Below, in pieces: positions 27,981 through 37,032 of a DNA stretch of 64,000 bases. The stretch's first letter is position 1, and the number at the start of each line of letters is the position of its first letter. The notes below the pieces were generated by a model. The model was not told the DNA's origin and searched no databases. It was given only the letters and a program-made list of their open reading frames with translations. The position numbers and the translations under genes are program-made. Origin of the DNA: Acidobacteriota bacterium (lineage in GTDB: Bacteria; Acidobacteriota; Blastocatellia; Pyrinomonadales; Pyrinomonadaceae); assembly GCA_016700175.1 (NCBI GenBank), contig CP065003.1, positions 4,350,001-4,414,000 on the forward strand, given 5' to 3'.

Positions 27981-29213
27981 ATGAGAAAGATCTTGGCCGC
28001 AGCAGTCCTCTTGGGAATGTCGGGAATGTACGCGTTTGCCCAGAGCACGAACACGACCCGCCCCCGAGTAGTTAACGACACAGATCAGAAGGTAGAACCC
28101 GCTTCCTCACCGCCGGAACTGAAGAACGACACGCCATATCCTGAAAACCGAAAGCCGGCTCCCGTGCTTCAGGACAACAGCCCGAACAAATCGCCGACCG
28201 ACCTCGCGCCTCCTCCACCCCTTGTTCTCGAGGACGACGAGGTGATCAAGATCGACACAAACTTTGTGACGCTTCCGGTCTCCGTGCTCGACCGCGACGG
28301 GAGGTTCATTCCGGGCCTGACGCAGAGGGATTTCAAGATCTACGAGAACGGGGCCGAGCAGAGAGTTGAGTACTTCGCGTCGGTCGAAACGCCCTTTACG
28401 GTCGTTCTGCTTCTGGACGTGAGCCCCTCGACTCAGTACAAGATCGACGAGATCAGAATGGCGGCGATATCGTTCGTCGATCAGCTTCGGCCGAACGACA
28501 CCGTGATGGTCGTCGCTTTCGACGAGGATTACCAGATCCTCACGAGGCCCACGAACGACCGGTTCCGGCTTCGGAGCGCCATCGAGCGCGCGAATTTCGG
28601 AAGCGGGACAAGCCTCTATGACGCTGTAGGAAAGACCATCGAGCGCGAGCTGAGGGACATTCCCGGAAGAAAGGCGATCGTTTTGTTCACCGACGGCGTG
28701 GACACGACCTCGAGGCTTACGAACTACGAAACGACGATCCGCCTGGTCGAAGAGGTCGATGCGCTCATCTATCCGATCAGATACGACACATACCGCCAGT
28801 ACGCGGGATCGACCACGACGCGCCGTCCGATCAGGACAGGTAACGTCTGGGCCGACATCCTCGGCAGCATCATCGCCAGCCAGGGCGGCGGTTTCCCGGG
28901 AGTTCCCAGCGGAGCCAAGGGAACGAGCCCTGAAGAATACAGGGTAGGCAGGGTCTATCTTGAGGAACTCGCTCGCTACAGCGGCGGCAGGATGTTCGAG
29001 GCCGACACGGTCGCCAACCTCGACAGCTCGTTCCGCAGCATTGCGGAAGAACTGCGAAGGCAGTATTCGCTCGGTTATTATCCCGAGGTCGGAGGTGAGA
29101 GGGGCGAAAGGAAGCGGATCCGCGTGCGGGTGAGAGTCCCTGACGTCGTCGTCAGGACGAAGAGCAGCTACATCGTAGGCGATTACAACAGCTCTATGGG
29201 TTCGAATCGCTGA
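27981..29213 (+). CDS. Exported VWA-domain protein, acidobacterial type (copy 2)
   Basis: 410 residues from the ATG preceded by GGAG; an in-frame ATG at 27864 adds 39 residues that look non-coding. The signal peptide ends near AFAQ, followed by a long Pro/Asn-rich linker and the same NFVTLPVSVLDRDGRF strand as copy 1. MIDAS residues are in DVSPST, GSGTSLY and FTDGVDT. An insert rich in Gly and Thr (about 275-315) separates the last VWA strands. The C-terminus again ends in a TKSSY strand. It is closer to copy 1 than to copy 3. Confidence 0.85.
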   Translation: MRKILAAAVLLGMSGMYAFAQSTNTTRPRVVNDTDQKVEPASSPPELKNDTPYPENRKPAPVLQDNSPNKSPTDLAPPPPLVLEDDEVIKIDTNFVTLPVSVLDRDGRFIPGLTQRDFKIYENGAEQRVEYFASVETPFTVVLLLDVSPSTQYKIDEIRMAAISFVDQLRPNDTVMVVAFDEDYQILTRPTNDRFRLRSAIERANFGSGTSLYDAVGKTIERELRDIPGRKAIVLFTDGVDTTSRLTNYETTIRLVEEVDALIYPIRYDTYRQYAGSTTTRRPIRTGNVWADILGSIIASQGGGFPGVPSGAKGTSPEEYRVGRVYLEELARYSGGRMFEADTVANLDSSFRSIAEELRRQYSLGYYPEVGGERGERKRIRVRVRVPDVVVRTKSSYIVGDYNSSMGSNR

Positions 29214-29234
29214 TCAGCAGATCAATTTGGACCG

Positions 29235-29272
29235 CAGGGCCGCTCTGAAAAGGGCGGCCCTGAAGTTTATTT
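29235..29272 (+). terminator. Stem-loop between VWA copies 2 and 3
   Basis: CAGGGCCGC and GCGGCCCTG form a perfect 9-base stem around a 10-base loop, followed by the weak T-tract AAGTTTATTT. It begins 22 bases after the stop codon, so copy 3 may have its own promoter. Confidence 0.6.
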
Positions 29273-29348
29273 GGCTCCAAACCATCTTCCTTTCCGAAAC
29301 GAGGCATCGTATGATCGTTTCCTGTACAATTCCCTGAAGAAAGTCCGA

Positions 29349-30566
29349 ATGAACAGACTCCACTCCATCCTGGTTCCGGTTCTCCTTCTTTCGCTGTTCG
29401 CGGCGGCTGCGGCGCAGTCCGGCAAGAACAATTCCGAACGAACCAAGAAGGCCAACAAACGCCCCGCGGCCGAACAGCCGGAGCCGACGCCGCCTCCGCT
29501 TCCGGGGGACGAGATCGAGTCGGACGACATAATCACGGTAGATACGAATCTCGTAACTGTGCCCGTACGTGTGCTCGATAAGCAGGGAAGGTTCGTGGGA
29601 GGTCTTACGGAGAAGGACTTCAAGGTCTTCGAGGACAATGCCGAGCAGGAGGTCGCGTACTTCTCGAACGAGCAGAACCCATTCACTGTGGCGCTGGTGC
29701 TCGACATGAGTTACTCGAGCACGTTCAAGATCGACGAGATCCAGCAGGCGGCGCTCGCGTTCGTGACCGAGCTAAGGCCTAACGACAAGGTGATGGTCCT
29801 TTCTTTCGATGAGGAACTTCACATCCTTTGCGAACCGACGAACGACCGGAAGACGATCAACAATGCGATCATCCGCACGCGGGTCTCTTCCGGAACCAGC
29901 CTGTACGACGCGGTAAGCTTCGTGATCAACCAGCGGTTCCACAAGATCGAGGGGCGAAAGGCCATCGTTCTCTTTACCGACGGTGTGGACACGACCTCTC
30001 AAACGGCCCTCGACCGCGACAACCTGCGCGAGGCGTCTGAACTCGACGCGTTGATCTATCCGATCAGGTACGACACGTTCGCAGATGTCCAGGCGATTGA
30101 GAGCGGCCGCATGACGCTGCCTGACGAACAGAACAAGACCATCATCACGCCTCCGATCAACGGCGGAAACATACCTACGACCGGCACGAAGAACCCCCTT
30201 CCGTTTCCCCTTCCGACCGGAACGATCGGCGGTTCCGGCCGGCCCTCGCGGATACCGAGCGGACAAGGCACGACAAGAGAGGAATATGATCGCGCCGCGG
30301 CATATCTTGACCGAATGGCGCTGCTGACGGGAGGAAGGGTGTACGAGGCGAACAGCCCCGAGAACCTCTCGCGGGCCTTTTCGAAGATAGCCAGCGAATT
30401 GAGGGAGTTCTACAGCCTCGGCTTTTATCCGGCTGACACGGAGCCGGGCAGGATCCGCAGGCTGAAAGTGAAGGTATCTAAACCGGGTGTTGCGGTGCGC
30501 GCCCGCGACAGTTACGTCGTACGTGCTCCCGAGGACCGACCGAAGTTCGCTCCGGACACGAACTAG
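29349..30566 (+). CDS. Exported VWA-domain protein, acidobacterial type (copy 3)
   Basis: 405 residues from the ATG where the signal peptide begins (cut near AAAAQ); the frame extends upstream to 29271 without coding character. The linker is Lys/Pro-rich. The VWA domain has DMSYSS, where the third MIDAS residue is intact, SSGTSLY and FTDGVDT. A Pro/Gly/Thr-rich insert (about 265-315) is longer than in copy 2. The end has the family LREFYSLGFYP and ARDSY segments. The stop codon overlaps the convergent glgC gene by four bases. Confidence 0.85.
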   Translation: MNRLHSILVPVLLLSLFAAAAAQSGKNNSERTKKANKRPAAEQPEPTPPPLPGDEIESDDIITVDTNLVTVPVRVLDKQGRFVGGLTEKDFKVFEDNAEQEVAYFSNEQNPFTVALVLDMSYSSTFKIDEIQQAALAFVTELRPNDKVMVLSFDEELHILCEPTNDRKTINNAIIRTRVSSGTSLYDAVSFVINQRFHKIEGRKAIVLFTDGVDTTSQTALDRDNLREASELDALIYPIRYDTFADVQAIESGRMTLPDEQNKTIITPPINGGNIPTTGTKNPLPFPLPTGTIGGSGRPSRIPSGQGTTREEYDRAAAYLDRMALLTGGRVYEANSPENLSRAFSKIASELREFYSLGFYPADTEPGRIRRLKVKVSKPGVAVRARDSYVVRAPEDRPKFAPDTN

Positions 30567-31852
30567 ATCACCGTCCCGTCTTTGATCACTGAGTTCTTCG
30601 GTATCAGGATTATGCCGTCCCGTATGTAGTAGTTCTCGCCTTCGTCTTCCTCGATCCCGCGTTCGTTAACAAGTTTCACGTTCTGCCCGATCCGGACATT
30701 CTTGTCGATTATCGCCTTCCTGACGACGGTATTCGCGCCGATGCCCATATGAGGCCGGCCTGTCTCCAGGTTTTTCTGCATGTCTGCGACCGATTCGTAG
30801 TAGTCGGCGCCCATAATGATCGAATCTTCGACGCGCACGCCTGTGTCGATCCTGGATCTGAGCCCGAAGATCGAATTCCTCGCGTAGACTCCGTTCAGGA
30901 TGCAGCCTTCGCTGATCATCGAAAAGCCTATGTCGCTGTCCTGTATCTTCGAAGGCGGAAGGTAGCGGCTGCGCGTGTAGATCGGCGCCGCGGCGTTGAA
31001 GAAGTTGAACTTTGGCAGCGGCCGCACAAGGTCGAGGTTTGCGTCGTAAAATGCCCTGATCGTTCCTATGTCTTCCCAGTAATCCGAGAAAAGGAAGGCC
31101 TGGACATTAAGGTTTTCGATCGATGCCGGGATCACCTCGCGGCCGAAATCGACCCATTCATCGTCCCTGTTCAGAAGTCCGACCAGGCTCTCGTACTTGA
31201 AAACATAGATCCCCATCGAGGCGAGGAAAGGCCGTTTCGAGGCCTCTTCTTCGGCGAGTCCAAAGCGTGTCGTATCGACCCTCATTGCCTCCAGTTCTTC
31301 GCCGGAAGGCTTTTCCCTGAATTCTTCGATCTTGCCTTCGCCGTCCGTTTTCAGAAGTCCGAACCCTTCCGCCTCCGAAGGCGTGCACGGGATCACCGAG
31401 ATCGTCACGTCGGCGTTCGTCTCGAAATGCCTCTTGAGGAACGGCCTATAATCCATTCGGTAAAGGTGGTCGCCGGAAAGTATCAGGATCGTGTCCACGC
31501 CCCAGTCACGGATGTGCGGGATCACCTGGCGGACGGCGTCTGCCGTGCCCTGGAACCACTGCGGGCTGTCGCGTCTCTGCTCGGCCGCGATGATCTCGAC
31601 GAATCCCGATGAGAAGGACGAGAAACGATAGGTCCTTGAAATATGGCGGTTCAGGGATGCCGAATTGAACTGCGTGAGCACGAAGATCTGCATCACGTCC
31701 GAGTTGATGCAGTTCGAGATCGGGACATCGACCAGCCTGTATTTTCCGCCAAGCGGAACCGCCGGTTTCGCCCGCTCCATCGTGAGCGGAAACAGCCTGG
31801 TTCCGGCGCCGCCGCCGAGGATGATCGCCATAACTTTCGGGTTCTGTTCCAT
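30563..31852 (-). CDS. glgC: Glucose-1-phosphate adenylyltransferase
   Basis: 429 residues, normal for GlgC. The N-terminus has the nucleotidyltransferase signature LGGGAGTRLFPLT with ERAKPAVPLGGKYR, then ILSGDHLYRMDY and a FREKPSG segment. The C-terminal half is a left-handed beta helix with hexapeptide turns and the IDKNVRIG region. It makes ADP-glucose for glycogen synthesis and is usually under allosteric control. The gene is convergent with VWA copy 3, overlapping it by four bases, and no other glycogen gene is in view. Confidence 0.95.
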   Translation of the reverse strand: MEQNPKVMAIILGGGAGTRLFPLTMERAKPAVPLGGKYRLVDVPISNCINSDVMQIFVLTQFNSASLNRHISRTYRFSSFSSGFVEIIAAEQRRDSPQWFQGTADAVRQVIPHIRDWGVDTILILSGDHLYRMDYRPFLKRHFETNADVTISVIPCTPSEAEGFGLLKTDGEGKIEEFREKPSGEELEAMRVDTTRFGLAEEEASKRPFLASMGIYVFKYESLVGLLNRDDEWVDFGREVIPASIENLNVQAFLFSDYWEDIGTIRAFYDANLDLVRPLPKFNFFNAAAPIYTRSRYLPPSKIQDSDIGFSMISEGCILNGVYARNSIFGLRSRIDTGVRVEDSIIMGADYYESVADMQKNLETGRPHMGIGANTVVRKAIIDKNVRIGQNVKLVNERGIEEDEGENYYIRDGIILIPKNSVIKDGTVI

Positions 31853-32020
31853 AAACTGTATTGGTTCCAGCAGTTCCGGATTAGCGGGATTTAGCTAGAG
31901 AATAGCGTTGTTGAGATTCAGATATCAAGGCGCTTTCGATTCGAAGCTCTCGCGTCACCGCGGGCCACCCCGAGGAGTTCCAGGTTTAAGGTTCAAAGTT
32001 CAAAGTGCGAAGGTGGAAAC

Positions 32021-32166
32021 GCGGCCCACACGTCATTGGTCGATAGTCATTGCCCACTGATCATTGCCCAATGAGCATTGACCAATGAAAAGCGCCATCT
32101 GCGCGAGACGTCAATAGCAACGCCGGACACCCGACATCTCCGGCTCAGTCAGGAGCCAAATGTCTG
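32021..32166. repeat. 145-base imperfect direct repeat, copy 1
   Basis: Starts with GCGGCCCACACGTCATTGG, includes a CATTGGTC...GACCAATG hairpin and ends near the AGGAGCCAAATGTCT segment. The second copy is at 33658-33802 and differs by scattered substitutions. The two copies bracket the IS3 remnant and the AT-richer gene. Confidence 0.75.
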
Positions 32167-32225
32167 GACGAAAGAGGAGTCAACCGCAGAGCACGCAGAG
32201 ATCGCCGAGGACTCAGGAATTTGTA

Positions 32226-32359
32226 AACGCAAAGAACGCAACGGTCGCGAAGATCTGATCTCCGCTTTCGACTGATGAACGTGTCTCAATTCTGGCGGCA
32301 CGAATCGGCTGCCAGGGGATGCCTTGAATTCCTTCGCGACCGTTGCGGCCTTCGCGTTA
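32226..32359. repeat. Long inverted repeat
   Basis: AACGGTCGCGAAG (32240-32252) and CTTCGCGACCGTT (32333-32345) are the core of arms about 27 bases long with a few mismatches, 80 bases apart. It resembles in plan the CACAGAG palindromes at 57098 and 60948. Confidence 0.6.
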
Positions 32360-32555
32360 AACTCTGCAGGATACTGTAAACGCCTCGTGCGGACTAACAT
32401 CCCCTGATATTCTCACCTGTTAGTCGCCTTCAGCGACGGCCAATACGGACGCCGCCTTCGCGGGGTTGCATCCCGGGCTAAGTTGGATGGCGCACTTGGC
32501 GGCTTTGATCAAAACCGACGGGACGTCCTCCGAAACTGTCGGGGGAAAGCAGCAG

Positions 32556-32651
32556 AACCTTTTCGAGTATATAGAGGTGTTCTACAATCGTGAACGCCTC
32601 CAGTCGACGCGTGGATATCTCAGCCCGGCAGAATATGAATCGAGGTTTTTT
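32556..32651 (+). pseudogene. IS3-family transposase (OrfB) C-terminal fragment
   Basis: About 32 codons read LFEYIEVFYNRERLQST and then GYLSPAEYE, the highly conserved end of IS3-family OrfB integrases just past the catalytic Glu. Nothing of the DDE core or of OrfA remains, and the flanking frame is unrelated. It is a dead remnant of an insertion. Confidence 0.8.
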
Positions 32652-32777
32652 GCAAAGCAACCGGGTGTCTGGTCTGGCGTGCCATTACATTCCCGACCTA
32701 CCCCTGGAACTAAAGACTGGAACGATCCTACCGGGTACTTGAATAGTGCTTGTCCGAGTTATTTGGGAGACTGATAT

Positions 32778-33377
32778 ATGCGATTTGCCGCCACACTAGT
32801 GATCGCCACTTTTCTTGCTGCCTCGTCTCTTGCCTTGGGATGTATAGGTTTGCCTTTCAAACCCGGAGAAGGCGATGGAAGATTCAAGTGGAACAATGAC
32901 AATCCCGTACCGCAGATAAAGTGGGAGGCAGGAGCATATTTAGGTATTAGACTTGGTAAATCCAGACTTGAAGACGTCGTCAAGAAATTTGGTGAGCCCA
33001 ATTGGTCTGGAGAGCCTGAAGAGAAGACGTTTGAAGAAGATGGAGAAGATGAGATTCTGATTCAATACATGGGAAAAGAAGAACTTGAGGGACCCTTCGA
33101 CATCATAGTAGGAAAGGACTCAAAGGTTGTTAAAGCAATAACGATTTACCTCCCAAAGTCTGAAAAGAAGAAGGCCATCATTTCTCGTTTTGGCGATGAT
33201 TTCTACGAAGTTGCAAGTTGGCAATCATTATGTCGGAAGCCATCTACAGATGTGTCCGATGATGAACCACTTTCCCGGTACCCGATCTCGATGGTTTATC
33301 CTAAGCTCGGACTATACGTTTCCTTTCGAGAGGATGGCAGTGTTATTCATATAGGATATCTCTACAAATGTATTTAA
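32778..33377 (+). CDS. Exported protein of unknown function, AT-richer than its surroundings
   Basis: 199 residues with a signal peptide (hydrophobic run, then GCIGLPF). The Cys22 context (ALGC) is a poor lipobox, so lipidation is doubtful. The mature chain is rich in Lys, Glu and Asp and includes GIRLGKSRLEDVVKKFGEP, a pattern seen in small periplasmic proteins with an SmpA-like start, though not enough to name it. Hand counts of two 60-base lines inside the gene gave about 38-43% GC, well below the neighbours. With the transposase remnant and flanking direct repeats this suggests a transferred gene. Confidence 0.65.
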   Translation: MRFAATLVIATFLAASSLALGCIGLPFKPGEGDGRFKWNNDNPVPQIKWEAGAYLGIRLGKSRLEDVVKKFGEPNWSGEPEEKTFEEDGEDEILIQYMGKEELEGPFDIIVGKDSKVVKAITIYLPKSEKKKAIISRFGDDFYEVASWQSLCRKPSTDVSDDEPLSRYPISMVYPKLGLYVSFREDGSVIHIGYLYKCI

Positions 33378-33849
33378 ATTGAAGTCTGAAGGAGACTGTT
33401 CAGAAGGCTCTGTAAAGTTTTCTGTGTAAAAGCCTTCCATTAGATGGACTGTGCGAGTCGTTCCTCGAACTCGATCATGTGCCGGTTAACCGCAAAGGTC
33501 GGGAAAGTGCAGCGATGGAACACTCGCATGCCAACATCAGATTCGTAACATCCATAACTCAGGCCAGCGCCATAGGCGCGGCAGGTCTGTAGCACGCGCC
33601 ACAAACAAAAACGTCTCCTGAGCCGCGTAGCGGCGGCACCACGGTCTTGGCGGAATCGCGGCCCGCACGTCATTGGTCGATAGTCATTGCCCACTGATCA
33701 TTGCCCAATGAACATTGATCAATGAAAAGCGCCGTAGGCGCGGAATGTTAATAGCATCGCGGCACCCTCGAGATCTCTGGTTCCGTCAGGAGCGAAATGT
33801 CTTTAGTCGCGAAGCGATTGCGTGATCCCGCATCGCCTGGATTCTTCTT
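33378..33849. other. Intergenic stretch with second direct-repeat copy
   Basis: Contains copy 2 of the 145-base direct repeat (33658-33802). A minus-strand open frame at 33440-33694 has no ribosome binding site or recognisable protein features and overlaps the repeat, so it is not called. Confidence 0.5.
33658..33802. repeat. 145-base imperfect direct repeat, copy 2
   Basis: Partner of 32021-32166, in the same orientation, with the shared stretch CATTGGTCGATAGTCATTGC and a similar end. Confidence 0.75.
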
Positions 33850-34036
33850 GGAACTTGGAACCACTTAGACGTAGCCCTCCCTGACGGTCGGGCTTCGGAC
33901 ACTTCTCTTTGAACCTTGAACTTGGAACTACTTAGGCGTAGCCCTCCCTGACGGTCGGGCTTCGGACACTTCTCTTTGAACCTTGAACTTGGAACCACTT
34001 AGACGTAGCCCTCCCTGACGGTCGGGCTTCGGACAC
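33850..34036. repeat. 67-base tandem repeat, about 2.8 copies
   Basis: The segment GTAGCCCTCCCTGACGGTCG recurs at 33871, 33938 and 34005, exactly 67 bases apart. Between these cores lies TTTGAACCTTGAACTTGGAA. Copies are nearly identical, suggesting recent duplication. The core contains the short hairpin CCCTCCCTGACGGTCGGG. Confidence 0.85.
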
Positions 34037-34097
34037 GCTCACGCTCTGGCGGCTTCCGCGGGCAACAGATCGGCCAATTCCTTTGACACATCCTCCG

Positions 34098-34250
34098 GGG
34101 CGTGGTACCGTCCTCCCACCGTTAGCGGAAACGGTCCCGATCTTTTCAGAATTGAACACCTCAGTGCAGGGGAAGCCGAGTGAAAATCTCGCACGATCGC
34201 GTCACAGTGAACGCCGCAAGGCGAAAGTCTGATGACCTGCCTTTGGTTTC
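34098..34250 (+). ncRNA. Cobalamin riboswitch
   Basis: The conserved core reads GGGGAAGCCGAGTGAAAATC, then GTCACAGTGAACGCC, and ends in the B12 box AAGTCTGATGACCTGCC (34225-34241). These are the hallmark segments of adenosylcobalamin-type riboswitches. The 5' half before about 34150 is less typical and the start is approximate. It precedes the B12-type transport genes and an intrinsic terminator, so high cobalamin should favour premature termination. Confidence 0.85.
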
Positions 34251-34310
34251 ATAACCCGAAAATGCTTCGCGTCAAGGCATTGGGAGACGGCAGCCGGCAA
34301 CAGACCGCAG

Positions 34311-34360
34311 GGCCCCGACCTTTTTCCTTCGACGGAAGGAAGAAAGTCGGGGCCTTTTTG
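34311..34360 (+). terminator. Attenuator terminator of the cobalamin riboswitch
   Basis: GGCCCCGAC and GTCGGGGCC are perfect arms extended by a CTTTTTCCTTC/GGAAGGAAGAAAG stem and followed by TTTTTGTTTT. It lies between the riboswitch and the ATG at 34379, the position of the expression platform. Confidence 0.85.
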
Positions 34361-34378
34361 TTTTCCGCAAGGTCGTCC

Positions 34379-35284
34379 ATGGCTCGAATCACCCAAATCG
34401 TCATCTTTCTGATCTGCGCCGCGATTCTTTCGGCTTGCGGTGCGGGCGCGCCTTCGGCGCCGGCAGCCGAAACGCGCCTCGTCACGGACGGGATCGGTCG
34501 AAAGGTCGAACTGCCGGCGGAGGTCACGCGGGCGGTTTCCCTGGCTCCGAACCTTACCGAGATCGTGTTCGCGGTGGGCGGCGGCGAAAAGCTGGTCGGT
34601 GTGACGACCTTCTGCAACTACCCGGCGGAAGCGAAACAGATCCCGAAGGTCGGAGACACTCTGAAGCCGAACGTTGAGACGATAGTCGCGCTCCGGCCCC
34701 AGGTCGTCTTTGTCTCGACCGCGTCGCAGCTCGAGGTCTTCACGGGACTGCTGGAGCGGCAGGGGATCGCCGTTTACGTTACCAATCCGGACTCCCTCGA
34801 AAGCGTGTTTGGATCGATGCTCGCCATCGGGGACGTGCTCGGAAAGAAACAGGAGGCCGAAGAGGTCGTCGGCCGGCTTCGGGCGAGAGTCGAAAAGGTG
34901 CGGGAAAAGGCAGCCCGGTTCACTTATGAGGTTCCGCAGACCGTGTTCGTGCAGATCGATCCCAATCTCTACACGGTGGGCAGAGGATCCTTCATCACCG
35001 ACCTGATCGCCACTGCGGGAGGAAGGTCCGTCACGGCGGAAATCGAAACCGCCTATCCGAAAGTGAGCAAGGAAGCCGCGAGTGGTTACAACCCGCGGAT
35101 CATCATCCTCTCCGACAGCCTCGACAACCGAGAGCCGAACGAGGTGTTCGCCGATTCCCAGGCGGTCCGGAACGGCCGTGTATTCCGGGTCGACGCCGAT
35201 GTCCTTTCGCGCCCGGGGCCGAGGATCGTTCAGGCACTCGAGCAAATAGCAGACGCCATCCACGGACAAAAGCCGGCAGAATGA
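34379..35284 (+). CDS. btuF: B12-type substrate-binding lipoprotein of an ABC transporter
   Basis: 301 residues starting at the ATG 18 bases after the attenuator; the frame is open back to 34232 but that would place the leader inside the riboswitch. The signal peptide ends in a lipobox, ILSAC, with Cys20. The rest is a class III periplasmic-binding fold (RAVSLAPNLTEIVFAVGGGEKLVG, later NVETIVALRPQVV), as in BtuF and siderophore-binding proteins. The riboswitch makes cobalamin the likely ligand. Its stop overlaps the start of the permease gene (ATGA). Confidence 0.85.
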   Translation: MARITQIVIFLICAAILSACGAGAPSAPAAETRLVTDGIGRKVELPAEVTRAVSLAPNLTEIVFAVGGGEKLVGVTTFCNYPAEAKQIPKVGDTLKPNVETIVALRPQVVFVSTASQLEVFTGLLERQGIAVYVTNPDSLESVFGSMLAIGDVLGKKQEAEEVVGRLRARVEKVREKAARFTYEVPQTVFVQIDPNLYTVGRGSFITDLIATAGGRSVTAEIETAYPKVSKEAASGYNPRIIILSDSLDNREPNEVFADSQAVRNGRVFRVDADVLSRPGPRIVQALEQIADAIHGQKPAE

Positions 35285-36258
35285 CGAAACCGGGATCATC
35301 GGCGGGGAAGAGAAAAGCGCTCCGGTACGGCGCGGGGTTCGCGGTCCTGCTCGCTGCCTCACTTTTCGTCGGGGCCTCGCTTGGCGCCGAGCGGCTTTCG
35401 ATCTTCAGCCTTTCCGACACAGAATCCGCGATCCTTTTCGGCATACGCTTCCCGAGGGTGCTTCTGGGCGCCTGCGTCGGGGCGAGCCTCGCCGTGGCGG
35501 GAGCCGGATTGCAGGCGCTTCTCAGAAATCCGCTTGCCGAGCCGTATCTCCTCGGGGTCTCGAACGGGGCCGCCCTCGGGACGATGCTCGCGATCATACT
35601 TTTCGGCTCTTTCGAGTTCGCAAGACCCGTCCTCGCGTTCGGAGGCGCCGCGCTAGCCACTTTCGCTGTTTACCAGATCGCGCGTTCGAAAGCGGGGATG
35701 AACGCCGAAAGGCTGATCCTTTCCGGCGTCATCATCACGACTCTGCTTTCATCGGTGATCATCCTGCTGACCAGCCTTCTCGACGCAACAAGGCTGCGGA
35801 GCTTCACCTTCTGGCTGCTCGGAGACCTTTCGCAGGCGACGATGACGGGCTTCTGGGTGTGCTTCGCCGCCGCGGTCGCCGGAACGCTGATCCTTTCGAC
35901 CCAGGCGAAGGCGCTGAACCTGATGATGGTCGGCGAACGGGACGCTCTGGATTTCGGGGTGGAGGTCGGACGGACGAGGCTCGCCGTGTTCGCGGCATCG
36001 GCGGGGCTTGTTGGAGTCGCGGTTTCCGCTAGCGGATCCGTCGGTTTTGTTGGCCTGATCGTCCCGCACCTGATCCGGCTTTTCGCTGGGAGCGACAACC
36101 GGTTCGTGATCCCGTTCTCGGCGCTGTTCGGTGCCAGTTTTGTGGTCCTCGCGGACACTTTCGCGAGAACCCTGATAGCGCCCAGGGAACTGCCGGTTGG
36201 AGCGATCACGGCGCTGATCGGATGCCCCTTGTTCATATGGCTCCTGAGGAAGAACTGA
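35281..36258 (+). CDS. btuC: FecCD-family ABC transporter permease
   Basis: 325 residues with about ten membrane segments. The family signature runs from RFPRVLLGACVGASLAVAGAG through LAEPYLLGVSNGAALG near residues 80-105 and the C-terminal GLIVPHLIRL with PRELPVGAITALIG. This matches BtuC/FecC-type permeases, which form homodimers. The start overlaps the previous stop by four bases, and three bases separate it from the ATPase gene, so the three are translationally coupled. Confidence 0.9.
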   Translation: MTKPGSSAGKRKALRYGAGFAVLLAASLFVGASLGAERLSIFSLSDTESAILFGIRFPRVLLGACVGASLAVAGAGLQALLRNPLAEPYLLGVSNGAALGTMLAIILFGSFEFARPVLAFGGAALATFAVYQIARSKAGMNAERLILSGVIITTLLSSVIILLTSLLDATRLRSFTFWLLGDLSQATMTGFWVCFAAAVAGTLILSTQAKALNLMMVGERDALDFGVEVGRTRLAVFAASAGLVGVAVSASGSVGFVGLIVPHLIRLFAGSDNRFVIPFSALFGASFVVLADTFARTLIAPRELPVGAITALIGCPLFIWLLRKN

Positions 36259-36261
36259 TCG

Positions 36262-37032
36262 ATGCTCGAGGTTGAAGGCATAAAGGCAGGTTACGGCGGA
36301 AGAGCGGTGCTAGACGGCATCTCGTTCTCGGTTCAGGACGGGTCGATCACGGCGGTGCTCGGAGCGAACGGCGCCGGAAAAACAACCCTGATCCGGCTTC
36401 TGAACCGTTCGCTCGATCCTTTCGAAGGAGATGTCGTGCTCGAAGGAAGGCCGCTCGCGGATCTTTCGAGGCGCCAGATCGCCCGGTCCGTGGCCGTTGT
36501 TGCTCAGGAGAACGAGACCAATTTCCCGGTCTCCGTGCTCGAATTCGTCCTCGCGGGAAGGTTCGCGCACGGAAGCGCGTTCGGCTGGGAATCGGAAAGG
36601 GACATCGCGGCGGCGGAGACGGCAATGGAACTTTGCGAGCTCGAAGGGATGGGACACCGGCTTATGAACGAGCTTTCGGGAGGCGAGCGCCAGAGAGTTC
36701 TTCTTGCTCGGGCGCTTGCGACCGAGGCGGGAACGCTTCTGCTCGACGAACCGACGGCGAACCTCGACCTTTCGCACCAGGCGATGATGTTCCGGCTTGT
36801 TCGCGAACGCACCAAAGGTTGCGGCGGTTCGGCGGTGGTGATCACGCACGATCTTAACCTGGCTTCGGAATTCGCCGACCAGATACTGCTTTTGAAAGAA
36901 GGGAAGATCGCCGCCTGCGGGTCCCCGGAAGAGGTTCTTACTGCAGATCTGATCGCGGACCTGTTCGAAGTCGAGGTCCTCCTGGACAGGAATCCGAGGA
37001 CGGGTAACGTCCGGATCACGACTCTCTTCTGA
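36262..37032 (+). CDS. btuD: ABC transporter ATPase for B12/siderophore-type uptake
   Basis: 256 residues, typical for BtuD/FecE. Walker A is GANGAGKTT, the signature is LSGGERQRV and Walker B is LLLDEP, followed by the H-loop VITHD. It powers the permease encoded just upstream. With the binding lipoprotein and the riboswitch this completes a cobalamin ABC importer; a TonB-dependent receptor gene follows after a repeat-filled gap. Confidence 0.9.
   Translation: MLEVEGIKAGYGGRAVLDGISFSVQDGSITAVLGANGAGKTTLIRLLNRSLDPFEGDVVLEGRPLADLSRRQIARSVAVVAQENETNFPVSVLEFVLAGRFAHGSAFGWESERDIAAAETAMELCELEGMGHRLMNELSGGERQRVLLARALATEAGTLLLDEPTANLDLSHQAMMFRLVRERTKGCGGSAVVITHDLNLASEFADQILLLKEGKIAACGSPEEVLTADLIADLFEVEVLLDRNPRTGNVRITTLF

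Larger units (their letters stand above)
31853..32777. other. Repeat-rich intergenic stretch with an IS3 remnant
   Basis: This 925-base stretch holds short GTTCAAA repeats near 31985-32006, one arm of a 145-base direct repeat (32021-32166), a long inverted repeat (32226-32359), a REP-like segment near 32410-32480 and a transposase fragment at 32556-32651. No intact gene is supported. Confidence 0.6.

Noticed and set aside
33440..33694. Minus-strand frame in the repeat region
   Set aside because: No ribosome binding site and no recognisable motif; it overlaps the 145-base direct repeat.
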